DNA of 64,000 nt from NCBI GenBank assembly GCA_000703065.1, contig JNLK01000001.1:3556001-3620000 (forward strand). The letters are read 5' to 3'. A program made the translations under genes and the position numbers. The stretch comes from Lachnospiraceae bacterium AC2029 (lineage in GTDB: Bacteria; Bacillota; Clostridia; Lachnospirales; Lachnospiraceae). Positions 7,443 to 16,688 of the stretch are shown in pieces. Numbering within the stretch: the stretch's first letter is position 1; every line of letters starts with the position of its first letter. The notes under the pieces are model-generated. The model ran no database searches. It was not told where the DNA came from and was given only the letters and a program-made list of their open reading frames with translations.

Positions 7443-9395
7443 ATGGCACTGGATTACAGGAAGTGCGCTGAGGAGATCGTTTCCAATATAGGCGGTCGTG
7501 AAAACGTAGCTCAGGCGGCGCACTGTGCGACCAGACTTCGACTTGTGATCAAGGATAACGGCAAGATCAACAAGGCGAACCTGGAGAACGTAGATGGTGT
7601 GAAGGGTATGTTCGAGAATAATGGACAGCTTCAGCTCATCATCGGAACCGGAACCGTTAACAAAGTGTACGACGAGTTTCTTGCAGTTACGGGAATGTCC
7701 GCAGCAACCAAGGATGATGTAAAGGCTGCGGCAGCCGCACAGCAGCCTGCATGGAAGAGGGCACTGAAGTCGATTGGTGATGTTTTCGTTCCGATCCTTC
7801 CGGCCATCGTAGCATCCGGTCTTTTGATGGGTGTTGTCGAAGCGCTCGGTAAGGTTTGGCCGTCATTCGCGGAAACCGACTGGTATGGCTTCCTGGATAT
7901 GGTTGCCAATACCGCATTTGCATTCCTGCCGGTTATCGTGGCAGTGAGTGCGGCAAGAGTCTTCGGAGGAAATGTATATCTGGCGGCCGTTATCGGTCTT
8001 ATGATGGTACACACCGGCCTGCTGAACGGCTGGAACGTAGGTAGTGAGGAAGCCATCAACAGCTTCTTCGGAATCTCAACAGGCCAGATTCCGACCTGGA
8101 ATCTATTCGGTAATATCCAGATAGGAAGCTATACGTTGGGATCTATCGCCCGGCATGGCTATCAAGGCCATGTCATACCGGTAATCATAGCCATATGGGT
8201 TATGTCGAAGCTGGAGAAATGGCTGCATAAGCACGTGCCGGAAATGATCGACCTCTTCGTTGTACCGATCACCACCGTATTCGTAACGGCACTCTTTACA
8301 TTTGTAGTTATAGGACCGATCTTTGCAGGACTTGAGAACTATGTACTTCAGGGAGCAAAATGGCTGGTTCAGTTCGGACCGGGTGCGATGATCATGGGTG
8401 CCCTATACCCACTGACCGTCGTCATGGGCCTACACCATATGTACAATGTAATAGAAGCAGGCATGCTATCGTCCGTCGGGCTAAATACGTGGATGCCAAT
8501 AGCATCTGCGGCGAACTTCGCACAGTTTGGTGCCTGCCTGGCGGTCGGTCTTAAGTGCCGCAACGCAAAACTGAAGACCGTAGCGATCCCGTCCTCCATG
8601 TCAGCAGCACTTGGAATCACGGAGCCGGCAATCTTCGGTGTAAACTTCCGTTTCATGAAACCGTTCTTATGTGGTATGGCAGGTGGCGCGGCCGGAGCAC
8701 TGTTCGGTGCGCTGACGAAGATCGGCGCAACCGCCTACGGCGTAACCGGTATCCCGGGATATCTGACCATTGACAGTCCGGGTCTGTATACGATCCTGCT
8801 TCTGATCTCCGGAGGTGTGGCATTCGGTCTCACCATGTTCTTCTGGAAGGAGGAGGCTCCTGCAGGAGGTGCTTCCATCAAGGAGGCAGCAGGAAAAACT
8901 GTGAGTGATGCATCGGGCGGCGGATCTGCTTCAGGCGGAGCTTTCGCTCAGGATGCAGGCTTTGAGCAGAAGGTAGTTATCAAGAGTTCCGGCGGTGAGA
9001 TCCTTCAGCCTACACCGGGTAAGGTCATTCCGTACACGGAGATCCCGGATCCTACATTTGCGGCAGGAACACTGGGTGAAGGCGTCGGGGTAGAACCCAC
9101 GGAAGGTGTAGTATACGCACCATACGATGGTGAGATATCTTCCGTGGCAGAAAGTAAGCACGCGATCGGTATCACAGGCGAGAATGATCAGGAGCTGTTG
9201 ATCCATGTGGGTGTCGATACCGTGGAAATGAACGGCGACGGATTCAATACTCTGGTTGCGGAAGGTGATCAGGTGAAGAAGGGTCAGAAGCTGATGGAGT
9301 TTGATATCTCCAAGATCAAGGCGGCTGGTCATCCGGATACGGTAGTTGTCCTGCTGACCAACAGCGATGACTATGAGGATGTTACATTTGGATGA
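7443..9395 (+). CDS. Sucrose-type PTS EIIBCA transporter
   Basis: Imports and phosphorylates a sugar, most likely sucrose to sucrose-6-phosphate. The 650-residue protein has all three PTS units. EIIB comes first (residues 1-85) with the phosphorylated Cys in AAHCATRLRLVI (C28). EIIC (about 105-460) is a multi-spanning membrane domain (VPILPAIVASGLLMG, MVHTGLLNGW, MYNVIEAGML, LGITEPAIFGVN). After a Ser/Gly-rich linker (SGGGSASGG), the EIIA-Glc domain (about 520-650) carries the phosphorylated His in LLIHVGVDTVEMNG (about H588) and its partner in ESKHAIGI. It has its own promoter and a GAGGAGG site. Fusion of EIIA makes it independent of a shared EIIA. Neighbouring sucrose-6-phosphate hydrolase and fructokinase support sucrose; trehalose is the main alternative. 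Confidence 0.92.
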   Translation: MALDYRKCAEEIVSNIGGRENVAQAAHCATRLRLVIKDNGKINKANLENVDGVKGMFENNGQLQLIIGTGTVNKVYDEFLAVTGMSAATKDDVKAAAAAQQPAWKRALKSIGDVFVPILPAIVASGLLMGVVEALGKVWPSFAETDWYGFLDMVANTAFAFLPVIVAVSAARVFGGNVYLAAVIGLMMVHTGLLNGWNVGSEEAINSFFGISTGQIPTWNLFGNIQIGSYTLGSIARHGYQGHVIPVIIAIWVMSKLEKWLHKHVPEMIDLFVVPITTVFVTALFTFVVIGPIFAGLENYVLQGAKWLVQFGPGAMIMGALYPLTVVMGLHHMYNVIEAGMLSSVGLNTWMPIASAANFAQFGACLAVGLKCRNAKLKTVAIPSSMSAALGITEPAIFGVNFRFMKPFLCGMAGGAAGALFGALTKIGATAYGVTGIPGYLTIDSPGLYTILLLISGGVAFGLTMFFWKEEAPAGGASIKEAAGKTVSDASGGGSASGGAFAQDAGFEQKVVIKSSGGEILQPTPGKVIPYTEIPDPTFAAGTLGEGVGVEPTEGVVYAPYDGEISSVAESKHAIGITGENDQELLIHVGVDTVEMNGDGFNTLVAEGDQVKKGQKLMEFDISKIKAAGHPDTVVVLLTNSDDYEDVTFG

Positions 9396-9474
9396 TTTCG
9401 GTATTCCGGAACGTATGACATGAAGGTGTAAGGAAATACTATAATACCAAGAGAATTCAGGAGGAGAAGGAAAC

Positions 9475-9732
9475 ATGAAGGAATTTAAGTATGTGATCAC
9501 AGATGAAGTAGGTATCCACGCACGTCCGGCAGGTCTTCTGGTAAAGAAGGCAAAGGAGTTCACCAGCACCATTATCATCAGCAAGGATGACAAGTCTGCG
9601 AAGGCTACGGCTCTGATGAAGCTGATGGGTATGGGAATCAAGAAGGGTGACGAGGTTACCGTTCAGGTGGAAGGCGATGACGAAGAGGCTGCTGCTGCAG
9701 CAATCGAAGCGTTCCTGAAGGAAAATCTGTAA
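9475..9732 (+). CDS. ptsH: HPr phosphocarrier protein
   Basis: Carries phosphate from enzyme I to the EII proteins. It is 85 residues long with the active histidine in GIHARPAG (H15). In Bacillus HPr the regulatory Ser46 precedes an IMGVM segment; here the aligned stretch is KATALMKLMGMGI and position 46 is Ala, with Thr at 45. If that alignment is right, the protein cannot be phosphorylated by HPr kinase at the usual site. A GGAGGAGAAGG site precedes the ATG, 79 bases after the EII gene, so the two are probably co-transcribed. Confidence 0.93.
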   Translation: MKEFKYVITDEVGIHARPAGLLVKKAKEFTSTIIISKDDKSAKATALMKLMGMGIKKGDEVTVQVEGDDEEAAAAAIEAFLKENL

Positions 9733-9863
9733 TTTCCCATTGCTGAGAATGATATCCGTGAACAGAAGGGACAATAGTGGAATGACTGAGCAGATCTGTC
9801 ACATGTCCCCGGTATGACTGATATCGGATGTCAGAAACGAAGGGAATAAGGTCACAAGAATCA

Positions 9864-9906
9864 GGGCGGTTCAGGGAGCGTTCGGACAGGACACCCGGAG
9901 CCGCCC
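9864..9906 (+). terminator. Possible weak hairpin in the HPr-fructokinase gap
   Basis: The 259-base gap between HPr and the fructokinase contains GGGCGG (9864-9869) and CCGCCC (9901-9906) with a long loop, followed by GTTTCT rather than a true T-run. I see no other gene or clear promoter in this gap. Confidence 0.25.
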
Positions 9907-9991
9907 GTTTCTAAGAAGATTGATTCGGGAAAGGAATGGATCCATAGTTGGACATTCCTTAACAGTGATTGAATGACATGGAGGAAATCAC

Positions 9992-10864
9992 ATGAGAATA
10001 GGAGCATTGGAAGCAGGCGGCACGAAAATGGTGTGCGCAATCGGTGATGAGAACGGGAAGATCTACGAGCAGATCTCTGTTCCGACAACCACACCGGAAG
10101 AGACCATGCCGAAGATCATAGAGTATTTTAAGGACAAGGAGATCGAGGCACTGGGTATCGCCAGCTTTGGTCCGGTGGATGTGCATCAGGATTCCCCAAC
10201 CTACGGCTATATCGTGAAGACTCCGAAGCTGGCATGGGCCAACTATAACATCGTGGGAACCATGAAGGATGCACTGAATGTTCCCATCGGCTTTGATACC
10301 GACGTGAACGGCTCTCTGCTGGGAGAGGTGACCTGGGGCGCAGCTCAGGGCCTTACGGACGTGGCGTATATCACCATCGGTACCGGCGTGGGTGGCGGTA
10401 TTCTGTCAGGCGGTAAGGTGGTTCATGGTATGCTTCATCCGGAAATGGGACACGTGAAGGTGATCCCTGCGCCGGGAGATACCTTTGCGGGACGTTGCCC
10501 GTTCCACGGAAACTGCCTGGAAGGCATGGCGGCCGGACCGGCCTTGAAGGATCGCTGGGGTAAAACCGCTCATGAACTGGTGGATATCCCAGAGGTATGG
10601 GAGTATGAAAGTGATTATCTGGCTCAGGCCTGTGTGATGCTGATCCTTACCATGAGTCCGCAGAAGATCATTCTGGGTGGCGGCGTGATGCATCAGATGC
10701 ATCTCTTCCCGCTGATCCGGACCAAGGTGGCAGAGAAGCTGAACGGATATCTGGAGACGAAGGAACTTGCGGATATGGACAACTATATCGTTCCTGCGGG
10801 ATGTAATGATGATCAGGGAATCCTGGGTGCTGTGAAGCTCGGCTTGGATGCACTTGGACAGTGA
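9992..10864 (+). CDS. scrK: ROK-family fructokinase
   Basis: Phosphorylates fructose released by sucrose-6-phosphate hydrolase, using ATP. The 290-residue protein starts with the ROK phosphate-binding motif (ALEAGGTKMVCAIG), then has a sugar-binding Asp in GFDTDVNGS, the second ATP motif ITIGTGVGGGIL, the zinc-binding signature HPEMGHV...GRCPFHGNCLEG and IILGGGVM. The PEMGH and C-x2-H-x2-C spacing is typical of bacterial fructokinases (ScrK/Mak). An ATGGAGGAAATCAC site precedes the ATG. Its place between HPr and the GH32 gene fits the sucrose pathway. Confidence 0.92.
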   Translation: MRIGALEAGGTKMVCAIGDENGKIYEQISVPTTTPEETMPKIIEYFKDKEIEALGIASFGPVDVHQDSPTYGYIVKTPKLAWANYNIVGTMKDALNVPIGFDTDVNGSLLGEVTWGAAQGLTDVAYITIGTGVGGGILSGGKVVHGMLHPEMGHVKVIPAPGDTFAGRCPFHGNCLEGMAAGPALKDRWGKTAHELVDIPEVWEYESDYLAQACVMLILTMSPQKIILGGGVMHQMHLFPLIRTKVAEKLNGYLETKELADMDNYIVPAGCNDDQGILGAVKLGLDALGQ

Positions 10865-10891
10865 TCATTTGTAGTTGAGGGCTTGAATGTT

Positions 10892-10925
10892 GGGATCCTT
10901 CACGTCTTGGGGCGTGAAGGGTCCC
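10892..10925 (+). repeat. 13-bp inverted repeat before the GH32 gene
   Basis: GGGATCCTTCACG (10892-10904) and CGTGAAGGGTCCC (10913-10925) form a 13-bp stem with one G-U pair and an 8-base loop. There is no T-run, so it is not a classical terminator. It may stabilise the upstream mRNA end or be a processing or protein site. Confidence 0.6.
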
Positions 10926-10969
10926 ATATCGGGATGTAGTGGATATATCGGAGAAGGGGGGCATGGAGT

Positions 10970-12451
10970 TTGAAAGAATGGACAAGAGAAGAAAAATACA
11001 GATACCTGAAGGATCCCCAGGAGCTGGTGGGATTGTATGACCGGATCCGAGGCTCCCGTTACCGCCAGACATTTCATAATCAGGCGGTGACCGGACTCAT
11101 GAACGACCCCAACGGCTTCGTGTGGTTTGACAACCGCTGGCATCTGTTCTATCAGTGGTGTCCCTGGGGCGCGGTTCATGGTCTGAAGCATTGGTATCAT
11201 ATCGTGTCCAAGGATCTGGTGACCTGGAAGAACCTGGGAGTCTGCCTGCTTCCGGATCAGGAAGAGGGCTATGACAACAAGGGAGTGTACTCCGGTTCCG
11301 CCATGCCCATCGGGGATAAGATCTATCTGTATTATACAGGGAATCACCGGGATCCGGACTGGACCCGGCATGCCTACACCTGTCTGGCGCGTCTGGGAAA
11401 TGACGGATGGCCGGAGAAGTACCCGCTGCCTCTCTTTGGCGCCCATCACGACTACACGGAGAATCAGAGAGATCCGAAGATCATCTGCGGTGTGGAGGAA
11501 GGAACCTATTACATGCTCATCGGCGCTGAGACGAAGGAGAAGCATGGCTGTGTTCTCGTTTATAAATCCGAGGATCTGCAGCATGGATGGCATTTTGAGG
11601 GGGAACTCTCGGTACCGGGATTTGAAGCCTTCGGCAATATGTGGGAATGCCCGTCCATCGAACGGATCGGCGGGAAGGATGTTCTGATCTTCTGTCCACA
11701 GCATCTGTCCATCCCCGGACGGGGAGGAAGCCAGAACCACAATGGTTATATCATGGGAACCATGGATTGGGAGAAGCTGACCTTCACACCGGACGGTCAG
11801 TTCCACGTGTTGGATTTCGGCTTTGATTCTTATGCGGCAGCCTGTGCCAACAATATTGAGGATGCGGACAAGGCGGTTCTCATCGCATGGATGGGAGTAC
11901 CGGATGTGTCTTATCCGACGGATGAAGAGGATTGGGCCGGCTGCCTGACCCTGCCGAGAGAGCTCACGGTCAGGGGCAGAAGACTGATCCAGCAGCCACT
12001 TCCCGAACTGAAAAAACTGAGGGAAGAGAAGGTGGAACTCAGGCCGAACGAGTTTGGTGCCTGCAAATTGCCTGAGGCTGCGGAGCTGGAGCTGGACTGC
12101 AGGGCCGGTCATGTTCGGGTTCATCTTTTCACGGATGAACGGGGTGAAGGCGGACTGGAGATCCGTTACAATGATGTGAAGCGTGAGATCACTGTGGACC
12201 GCAGCGGACTAAAGACCCGGTTTAATCTTCAGGAAGGTACAGAGCGTACCCGTCCGCTGGAGAACGGGCTCCAGCATTTACGGATCTTTATAGACCGGAG
12301 TTCCGTGGAGATCTTCGTAAATGACGGAGATGCGGTATTTACCTCCAGAGTGTTCCCACAGGAGACGGAACATCATTTCCGGATGGAGGGAGATCTCTTC
12401 CCCAGGCTTTGGACGCTGAAACCGGCAGTGAAGGAAGAATTTTTAATTTGA
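10970..12451 (+). CDS. scrB: GH32 sucrose-6-phosphate hydrolase
   Basis: Cuts sucrose-6-phosphate into glucose-6-phosphate and fructose in the cytoplasm. The 493-residue protein has the GH32 nucleophile in GLMNDPNGFVW, the transition-state motif RDPKI and the acid/base in MWECPS, followed by the C-terminal beta-sandwich (IDRSSVEIFVNDG). The only in-frame start after the upstream stop at 10937 is TTG at 10970, preceded by a GGGGGG stretch; ATGs nearby are out of frame. The 5' end overlaps a tiny out-of-frame ATG, which is unlikely to matter. It ends the sucrose run and its product feeds the fructokinase just upstream. Confidence 0.92.
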   Translation: MKEWTREEKYRYLKDPQELVGLYDRIRGSRYRQTFHNQAVTGLMNDPNGFVWFDNRWHLFYQWCPWGAVHGLKHWYHIVSKDLVTWKNLGVCLLPDQEEGYDNKGVYSGSAMPIGDKIYLYYTGNHRDPDWTRHAYTCLARLGNDGWPEKYPLPLFGAHHDYTENQRDPKIICGVEEGTYYMLIGAETKEKHGCVLVYKSEDLQHGWHFEGELSVPGFEAFGNMWECPSIERIGGKDVLIFCPQHLSIPGRGGSQNHNGYIMGTMDWEKLTFTPDGQFHVLDFGFDSYAAACANNIEDADKAVLIAWMGVPDVSYPTDEEDWAGCLTLPRELTVRGRRLIQQPLPELKKLREEKVELRPNEFGACKLPEAAELELDCRAGHVRVHLFTDERGEGGLEIRYNDVKREITVDRSGLKTRFNLQEGTERTRPLENGLQHLRIFIDRSSVEIFVNDGDAVFTSRVFPQETEHHFRMEGDLFPRLWTLKPAVKEEFLI

Positions 12452-12480
12452 GGTTGCCGGAAAACAAGCGGCATCAATGA

Positions 12481-12516
12481 TAGGGCAGACTGCAATTCAA
12501 TTTGTGGTCTGCCCTA
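12481..12516 (+). repeat. 10-bp inverted repeat after the sucrose locus
   Basis: TAGGGCAGAC (12481-12490) and GTCTGCCCTA (12507-12516) form a perfect 10-bp stem with a 16-base loop, followed by TACTATAATATCT. It may act as a weak terminator or mRNA 3' end. Confidence 0.5.
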
Positions 12517-12573
12517 TACTATAATATCTGAGGGTTGTAGGATATGACTTCCATCAGGGTTTTTGAGCGATAA

Positions 12574-12610
12574 GGCCGGCAAACGGGAGTGTTTGCCGGC
12601 CTGCTTGATC
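12574..12610. terminator. Terminator-like hairpin between convergent genes
   Basis: GGCCGGCAAAC (12574-12584) and GTTTGCCGGCC (12591-12601) form a perfect 11-bp GC-rich stem with a 6-base loop. It lies between the ends of the GH32 gene and the minus-strand lipoprotein gene. A short T-rich stretch follows on the plus strand (CTTTTATTG) and TTATCGC on the minus, so it could serve both. Confidence 0.65.
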
Positions 12611-12657
12611 TTTTATTGTCATATTATGATTTGTAATGGGACGGGTATGAATTAAGA

Positions 12658-14193
12658 TTATTCTCCGGGTTTTGCAGGAGGCTCACCGTCACCGTCTGGC
12701 TTTGCGGGAGGTTCATTACCGTCACCGGGTTTTCCCGGAGGCTCATTTCCGTCACCGGGTTGTCCACCATGGCCTTCACCTCCGGAAGAGGAAGATGTGA
12801 AGGTGATGGCTTCGCCGGTGGAAGAGGAGCCTTCTGTATAAGCGGTTCCGTTAATGTACAGTGTATGGCCGTTCAGATTGATGGAGGATGCATCACAGGT
12901 GAGTCCTGATATATAGGAATCTCCTGTAAGTGTCCATGTGGATCCGCCGGACAGTTCGACGTAGACATCACCGGCTGTTCCGTCGGAGTTGATGGCTCCG
13001 GTAAATGTGGAACCGTTTGTAAGATACAGGTTCAGACCGGAAATCTCATCTACGATCATATCGCCGTTTATCGTCTGACTGTCTGCGGTCAGGTTCACCT
13101 TGCCGCCGTTGGATCCCTCATTTCCCCAGCCGGCTGCCGCTGCCCGAAGGAATACGCCGGAGCTGTCGTTGTTTACGATGGAGGTGCCGGAAAGGTTGAT
13201 GTCGGCTACGGTATTGTTGACAAAGAAGATATCTCCGTTTGCATTGGTAAGGGATCCTCCCTTCATGGTGAAGGAAGCCTTGCCTTCTGCAGCATCTCCT
13301 GACATGGACTGGTAGATCATGACTGCCTGATACCAGGAGGATTTATCGCTGTTCTTTGACTTGTTGTCCGCTGTCAGCGTTACATTGTTCAATGTAACGG
13401 AATTCTTTCCTTCCACAACGACGCCCTGTGAAGAGGTCGAGGTCAGCTCGGCATCATTTACGGTGATGTCGGCTGTGGAGTAGATCGCAGGTGAGCCTTT
13501 ACCGCTTGTGGTGTAGGATCCGCCGGTAACGGTTACGGTTCCGCCACCCCGGTCAGAACGGATCGCTGCTGAGGAATTGCCGGATGTGGATATTGTCAGG
13601 TTGGTGGCGTTCATGGTGCCTCCGCCGGTGGTCATCAGACCGCCGGAGCAGTTCCCTGAAGTGGTGATCACCGAATCACTGATATTCACAGTCGTTCCTT
13701 CGCCATAAGAGAAGACACCGTTTGCATGCTTTCCGTTTGTATCGACAACGATCTCGGAGAGGGTGAGAGTCCCTCCGTTGGTTGCAAAGATGGCCGCATT
13801 TTCACCGTAGAAATCTGCTTCATCGCCATCGGCTTCCCCGGTCTTTTCAACCTTGATATTATTGTAGGAGAGGGACTCCCCGTCAGCAGTGATGGCATGC
13901 TCACCGTCGCTGCTGTTGGATACGGTCTCATTTATCGTGATATTATCTGCAGACGGGGCTGAGGACTTAGATGATTCCGATGTGCTTTCCGAGGATGATT
14001 GGGATGTGCTTTCCGAGGATGATTCCCCTGAATCCGTAGATCCTTCAGTAGCTATTTTTGTTTCTGTATCCGATACGGCTGTTGTCGCAGTGTCATCCGT
14101 TTTTGAGGAGCTTCCGCATCCCGCAAGAGAAACGATAAGTCCCATGGTGATTGAAATGGCTGCTAACTTTCGTCTGTATTCCTTAGCTTTCAT
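12658..14193 (-). CDS. Secreted beta-helix lipoprotein with acidic/proline tail
   Basis: A surface lipoprotein of 511 residues with unknown ligand. The signal peptide ends in the lipobox SLAGC, after which the lipidated Cys would anchor it to the outer face of the membrane. A Ser/Thr/Glu-rich linker (ESSSESTSQSSSEST) leads to about 380 residues of short repeating strands typical of a right-handed beta-helix (GTLTLSEIVVDTNG, GGTMNATNLTISTSG, ADITVNDAELTSTSS), the fold of pectate-lyase-like adhesins. The C-terminus has three to four GDGNEPPxKP-type repeats. No catalytic motif is visible. GAAAGGAGGCGG precedes the ATG. It may bind carbohydrate or another surface; function unknown. Confidence 0.82.
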   Translation of the reverse strand: MKAKEYRRKLAAISITMGLIVSLAGCGSSSKTDDTATTAVSDTETKIATEGSTDSGESSSESTSQSSSESTSESSKSSAPSADNITINETVSNSSDGEHAITADGESLSYNNIKVEKTGEADGDEADFYGENAAIFATNGGTLTLSEIVVDTNGKHANGVFSYGEGTTVNISDSVITTSGNCSGGLMTTGGGTMNATNLTISTSGNSSAAIRSDRGGGTVTVTGGSYTTSGKGSPAIYSTADITVNDAELTSTSSQGVVVEGKNSVTLNNVTLTADNKSKNSDKSSWYQAVMIYQSMSGDAAEGKASFTMKGGSLTNANGDIFFVNNTVADINLSGTSIVNNDSSGVFLRAAAAGWGNEGSNGGKVNLTADSQTINGDMIVDEISGLNLYLTNGSTFTGAINSDGTAGDVYVELSGGSTWTLTGDSYISGLTCDASSINLNGHTLYINGTAYTEGSSSTGEAITFTSSSSGGEGHGGQPGDGNEPPGKPGDGNEPPAKPDGDGEPPAKPGE

Positions 14194-14355
14194 AATTCCG
14201 CCTCCTTTCGGTAGAGTATGGTTTCTTTGTATGTTATGATCTGACTATATTCGACGAAACTGAAATCTGTCTGAAGAAATATATTTTTTTTACCGGATAA
14301 TCGAGTAGGAGAGGCACATGCTACTTGATGGTCGCGCCAGCCGGCCTTATTGCAC

Positions 14356-14387
14356 AAAAACGAGCCGATCATAACAGAACGGCTCGT
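14356..14387 (-). terminator. Terminator of the kinase-like gene
   Basis: On the minus strand ACGAGCCG and CGGCTCGT pair (14380-14387 with 14360-14367), with a 12-base loop and a TTTTTG tail at 14355-14360. It sits 28 bases past the stop of the gene ending at 14415. Confidence 0.8.
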
Positions 14388-14414
14388 GGTTCTTATTGTC
14401 TGATGGAAAAAAGC

Positions 14415-15278
14415 TCACATTTGAAGGCATTTTGTCATATCCCGGACGCAGAAGTCGATACATTCCTGTCGGTCGGGAATCTCCGTGTGGCGGTCCATAA
14501 AGTCTATGATCCGGATACATCCTAAAAGCTGCGCCCTGCGTTTGGTATCTTCAATGGTTTTCTCATCGGCCCCGTCCAGATAGAGTTCGAAGCTCCGGTC
14601 GCAGATCTTCGAGGCCATATCAACAGTGATCCCAAGAAAATGTGCGGCTTTCGGATCGAAGGAGGGGAACTGCCGGTAGGATACAAAAACGGTGGCAAGC
14701 TCGAAAATGGGATCGCCGGTGCAAAGAGTATCCATGTCAATCAGCATGAGCTCATCATCACAGATCAGAATATTCTTCAAATGAAAATCTGCATGAAGGA
14801 TCGTAAGACATTCCGGTACTGCATTGACGATATCACTGAGCTTCGAATAAAGCTCTTCCGGCAGTAGCTGCCGGATCCGGGGCATCCAGCCCAGAGTCTT
14901 CTGTTTCATATCCGGAAGCTCTCCCGGAGCTGCCTCGATCGTATGGATCTGCTTCATCAGTTCCACAGAACGTCTGAGAAAGCTTTCAAAATGTTCCGGG
15001 GATTTGTTGATATATTCGGTGGCGGACTCAGCGTGCAGATGCTCGAATACGGTTCCGTATCTGTCGCCGACACGCACGATATCAAAGGGGATAGCAGTGG
15101 GAATCCCCTTTACAAATGCCCAGCGTGCCAGTTCCCTTTCCTGACGGATGGAATCCAGAGGAACATTTTCGTAATATACCTTGACCAGCATGTCCGGTGC
15201 GGTACGGTATACAACGCCGTGGGCTCCGCGCCCGATCTCGGGGCAGCCTTCAATATTGATCTCCCGAAGTTTCTTCAT
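14415..15278 (-). CDS. APH/choline-kinase-fold protein (TIGR02172-like)
   Basis: A small-molecule kinase fold of about 287 residues. A glycine-rich ATP loop (EIGRGAHGVVY), the Lys in LVKVY, the catalytic loop ILHADFHLKNILI (HxDxxxxN) and the metal site LIDMDTL are all present, so it looks active. The best start is the ATG at 15278 (MKKLREINIEGC); an upstream in-frame ATG at 15317 lacks a ribosome site. Proteins of this type occur in Clostridia near STAS and SpoIIE regulators, but the substrate is unknown. It follows the histidine kinase gene by 92 bases on the same strand and may be co-transcribed. Confidence 0.8.
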   Translation of the reverse strand: MKKLREINIEGCPEIGRGAHGVVYRTAPDMLVKVYYENVPLDSIRQERELARWAFVKGIPTAIPFDIVRVGDRYGTVFEHLHAESATEYINKSPEHFESFLRRSVELMKQIHTIEAAPGELPDMKQKTLGWMPRIRQLLPEELYSKLSDIVNAVPECLTILHADFHLKNILICDDELMLIDMDTLCTGDPIFELATVFVSYRQFPSFDPKAAHFLGITVDMASKICDRSFELYLDGADEKTIEDTKRRAQLLGCIRIIDFMDRHTEIPDRQECIDFCVRDMTKCLQM

Positions 15279-15369
15279 ATACGTTACACCAACCTTTGCA
15301 GATATTATAATGATCATTGAAGCTTTCGGTTGCAGATTCTTATAATATACGTGGATCAGTTGCTATGTC

Positions 15370-16650
15370 TCAATCATTTGGAATAAATATGGTCGCGATC
15401 GTTCCGGTACCTTCCGGTCTGTTCTGGATCGTGAGGGTGCCGTTGCACATCAGTGCAAGTCTTTGCTGGATATTCAGCAGGGCAGTGTGCGGCTGATCGT
15501 TGTTCCCCGCATCGTCGATGCCCGGACCGGTGTCTTCAATGGTTATAAAGCTTCCCTCATCTGTTCTCGAGGTTGTGATCCTGATGTTCAGAGGAGAGGA
15601 ATTCTCCGGGTCGACACCGTATTTTACTGAATTCTCTACGAGGGGCTGCAGTGTCAGCGGTGGAAGACAGAATTCCGTGTGCGGAGTGTCAAATTCGATG
15701 AACAGAGTATCCTCGAAACGAACCTGTTCCACTGCCAGGTAGGCCTGGGTATGGACCAGCTCCTCGTCAAAGGGGATCATATCCTGCTTGGCGATGGCGT
15801 TGAAGTTCTTTCTGAGATAGGTGGTAAAGTCCAGCGTCACCTTCTGAGCCTTCTTCGGATCCTGTTCACAGAGATAGTAGATGCTGGTCATGGTATTGTA
15901 GATGAAATGCGGACGCATTTGCAGGACCGCCGTTTCCGTCTTCAGCTTTGCATTTTCTTCCTGTTGTCGGATCTGCTCGGCGGCAACATCCGTCATCAGA
16001 TATCCGAACATGAACAGCGATGCGATGGAAGTACCGATAACTACCATCAGAAGTCCGTAGGAGAACATCTGGATCAGGATACATCCCAGCGGGATCAGAA
16101 GGAAGACCAGGAAGGCCTTGATTTGAGATCGGGAGAAGATATCACGCCGGATGATAACGTACAGGATATTGCTGATCGTCATCAGGGCCGGAGGGATGAG
16201 CAACAGGAAGTAAAGCGGTCCGCGGAAGTATTCATTATCTTCTGTGATATAGTAGATCTTGTCCGTGAACTGTGTTAAGACAAGAAGCACCAGATAGGTT
16301 CCCCACAGGAACACTTCCAGCCGGAACAGCAGGCTCTTCTTAACGCGTTCTCCGGCATAATGGAGGATTTGGACGGTGAGAAGAGGTACCAGCATGGAAG
16401 AAAAGAAGGACTCCAGGAAGACACCGACCTTCGTGAGAAGCCAGAAATCCTTCCCAAGATAGTAGAAAGAGATCTGTTCTATGATATCCGATGCGATATA
16501 TGCGACCAGGATCGGAAAGAATATCATATAGAAACGGCGGTTCCAGCGCTCAGCATAGGGAGTGATCAGGTTGAGAAAAAGCCCCAGGATCGCAAGGAGC
16601 AGACCGTTGATAGCGACTGTAAAATTGGTAACATCGACCCAATTATGCAT
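15370..16650 (-). CDS. Sensor histidine kinase, LytS/YesM type
   Basis: A membrane sensor kinase of 426 residues. Roughly residues 1-220 form about seven membrane helices with short loops. A coiled linker (AAEQIRQQEENAKLKTE) leads to the His_kinase domain with the phospho-acceptor in QMRPHFIYNTMTSIYYL, and a GHKL ATPase with N-box LVENSVKYG, and G-boxes IEDTGPGI and EGTG. This RPHFxYN form usually partners LytTR or AraC-type regulators. None is adjacent; the HTH-receiver gene at 22411 shares its promoter sequence and is the best local partner. The ATG lies about 20 bases after an AAGGAAGGG, so the start is not certain. Confidence 0.88.
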   Translation of the reverse strand: MHNWVDVTNFTVAINGLLLAILGLFLNLITPYAERWNRRFYMIFFPILVAYIASDIIEQISFYYLGKDFWLLTKVGVFLESFFSSMLVPLLTVQILHYAGERVKKSLLFRLEVFLWGTYLVLLVLTQFTDKIYYITEDNEYFRGPLYFLLLIPPALMTISNILYVIIRRDIFSRSQIKAFLVFLLIPLGCILIQMFSYGLLMVVIGTSIASLFMFGYLMTDVAAEQIRQQEENAKLKTETAVLQMRPHFIYNTMTSIYYLCEQDPKKAQKVTLDFTTYLRKNFNAIAKQDMIPFDEELVHTQAYLAVEQVRFEDTLFIEFDTPHTEFCLPPLTLQPLVENSVKYGVDPENSSPLNIRITTSRTDEGSFITIEDTGPGIDDAGNNDQPHTALLNIQQRLALMCNGTLTIQNRPEGTGTIATIFIPND

Positions 16651-16688
16651 TTTGTTATTCCGTATGTTCCCTTCCTTATAATGAATTC

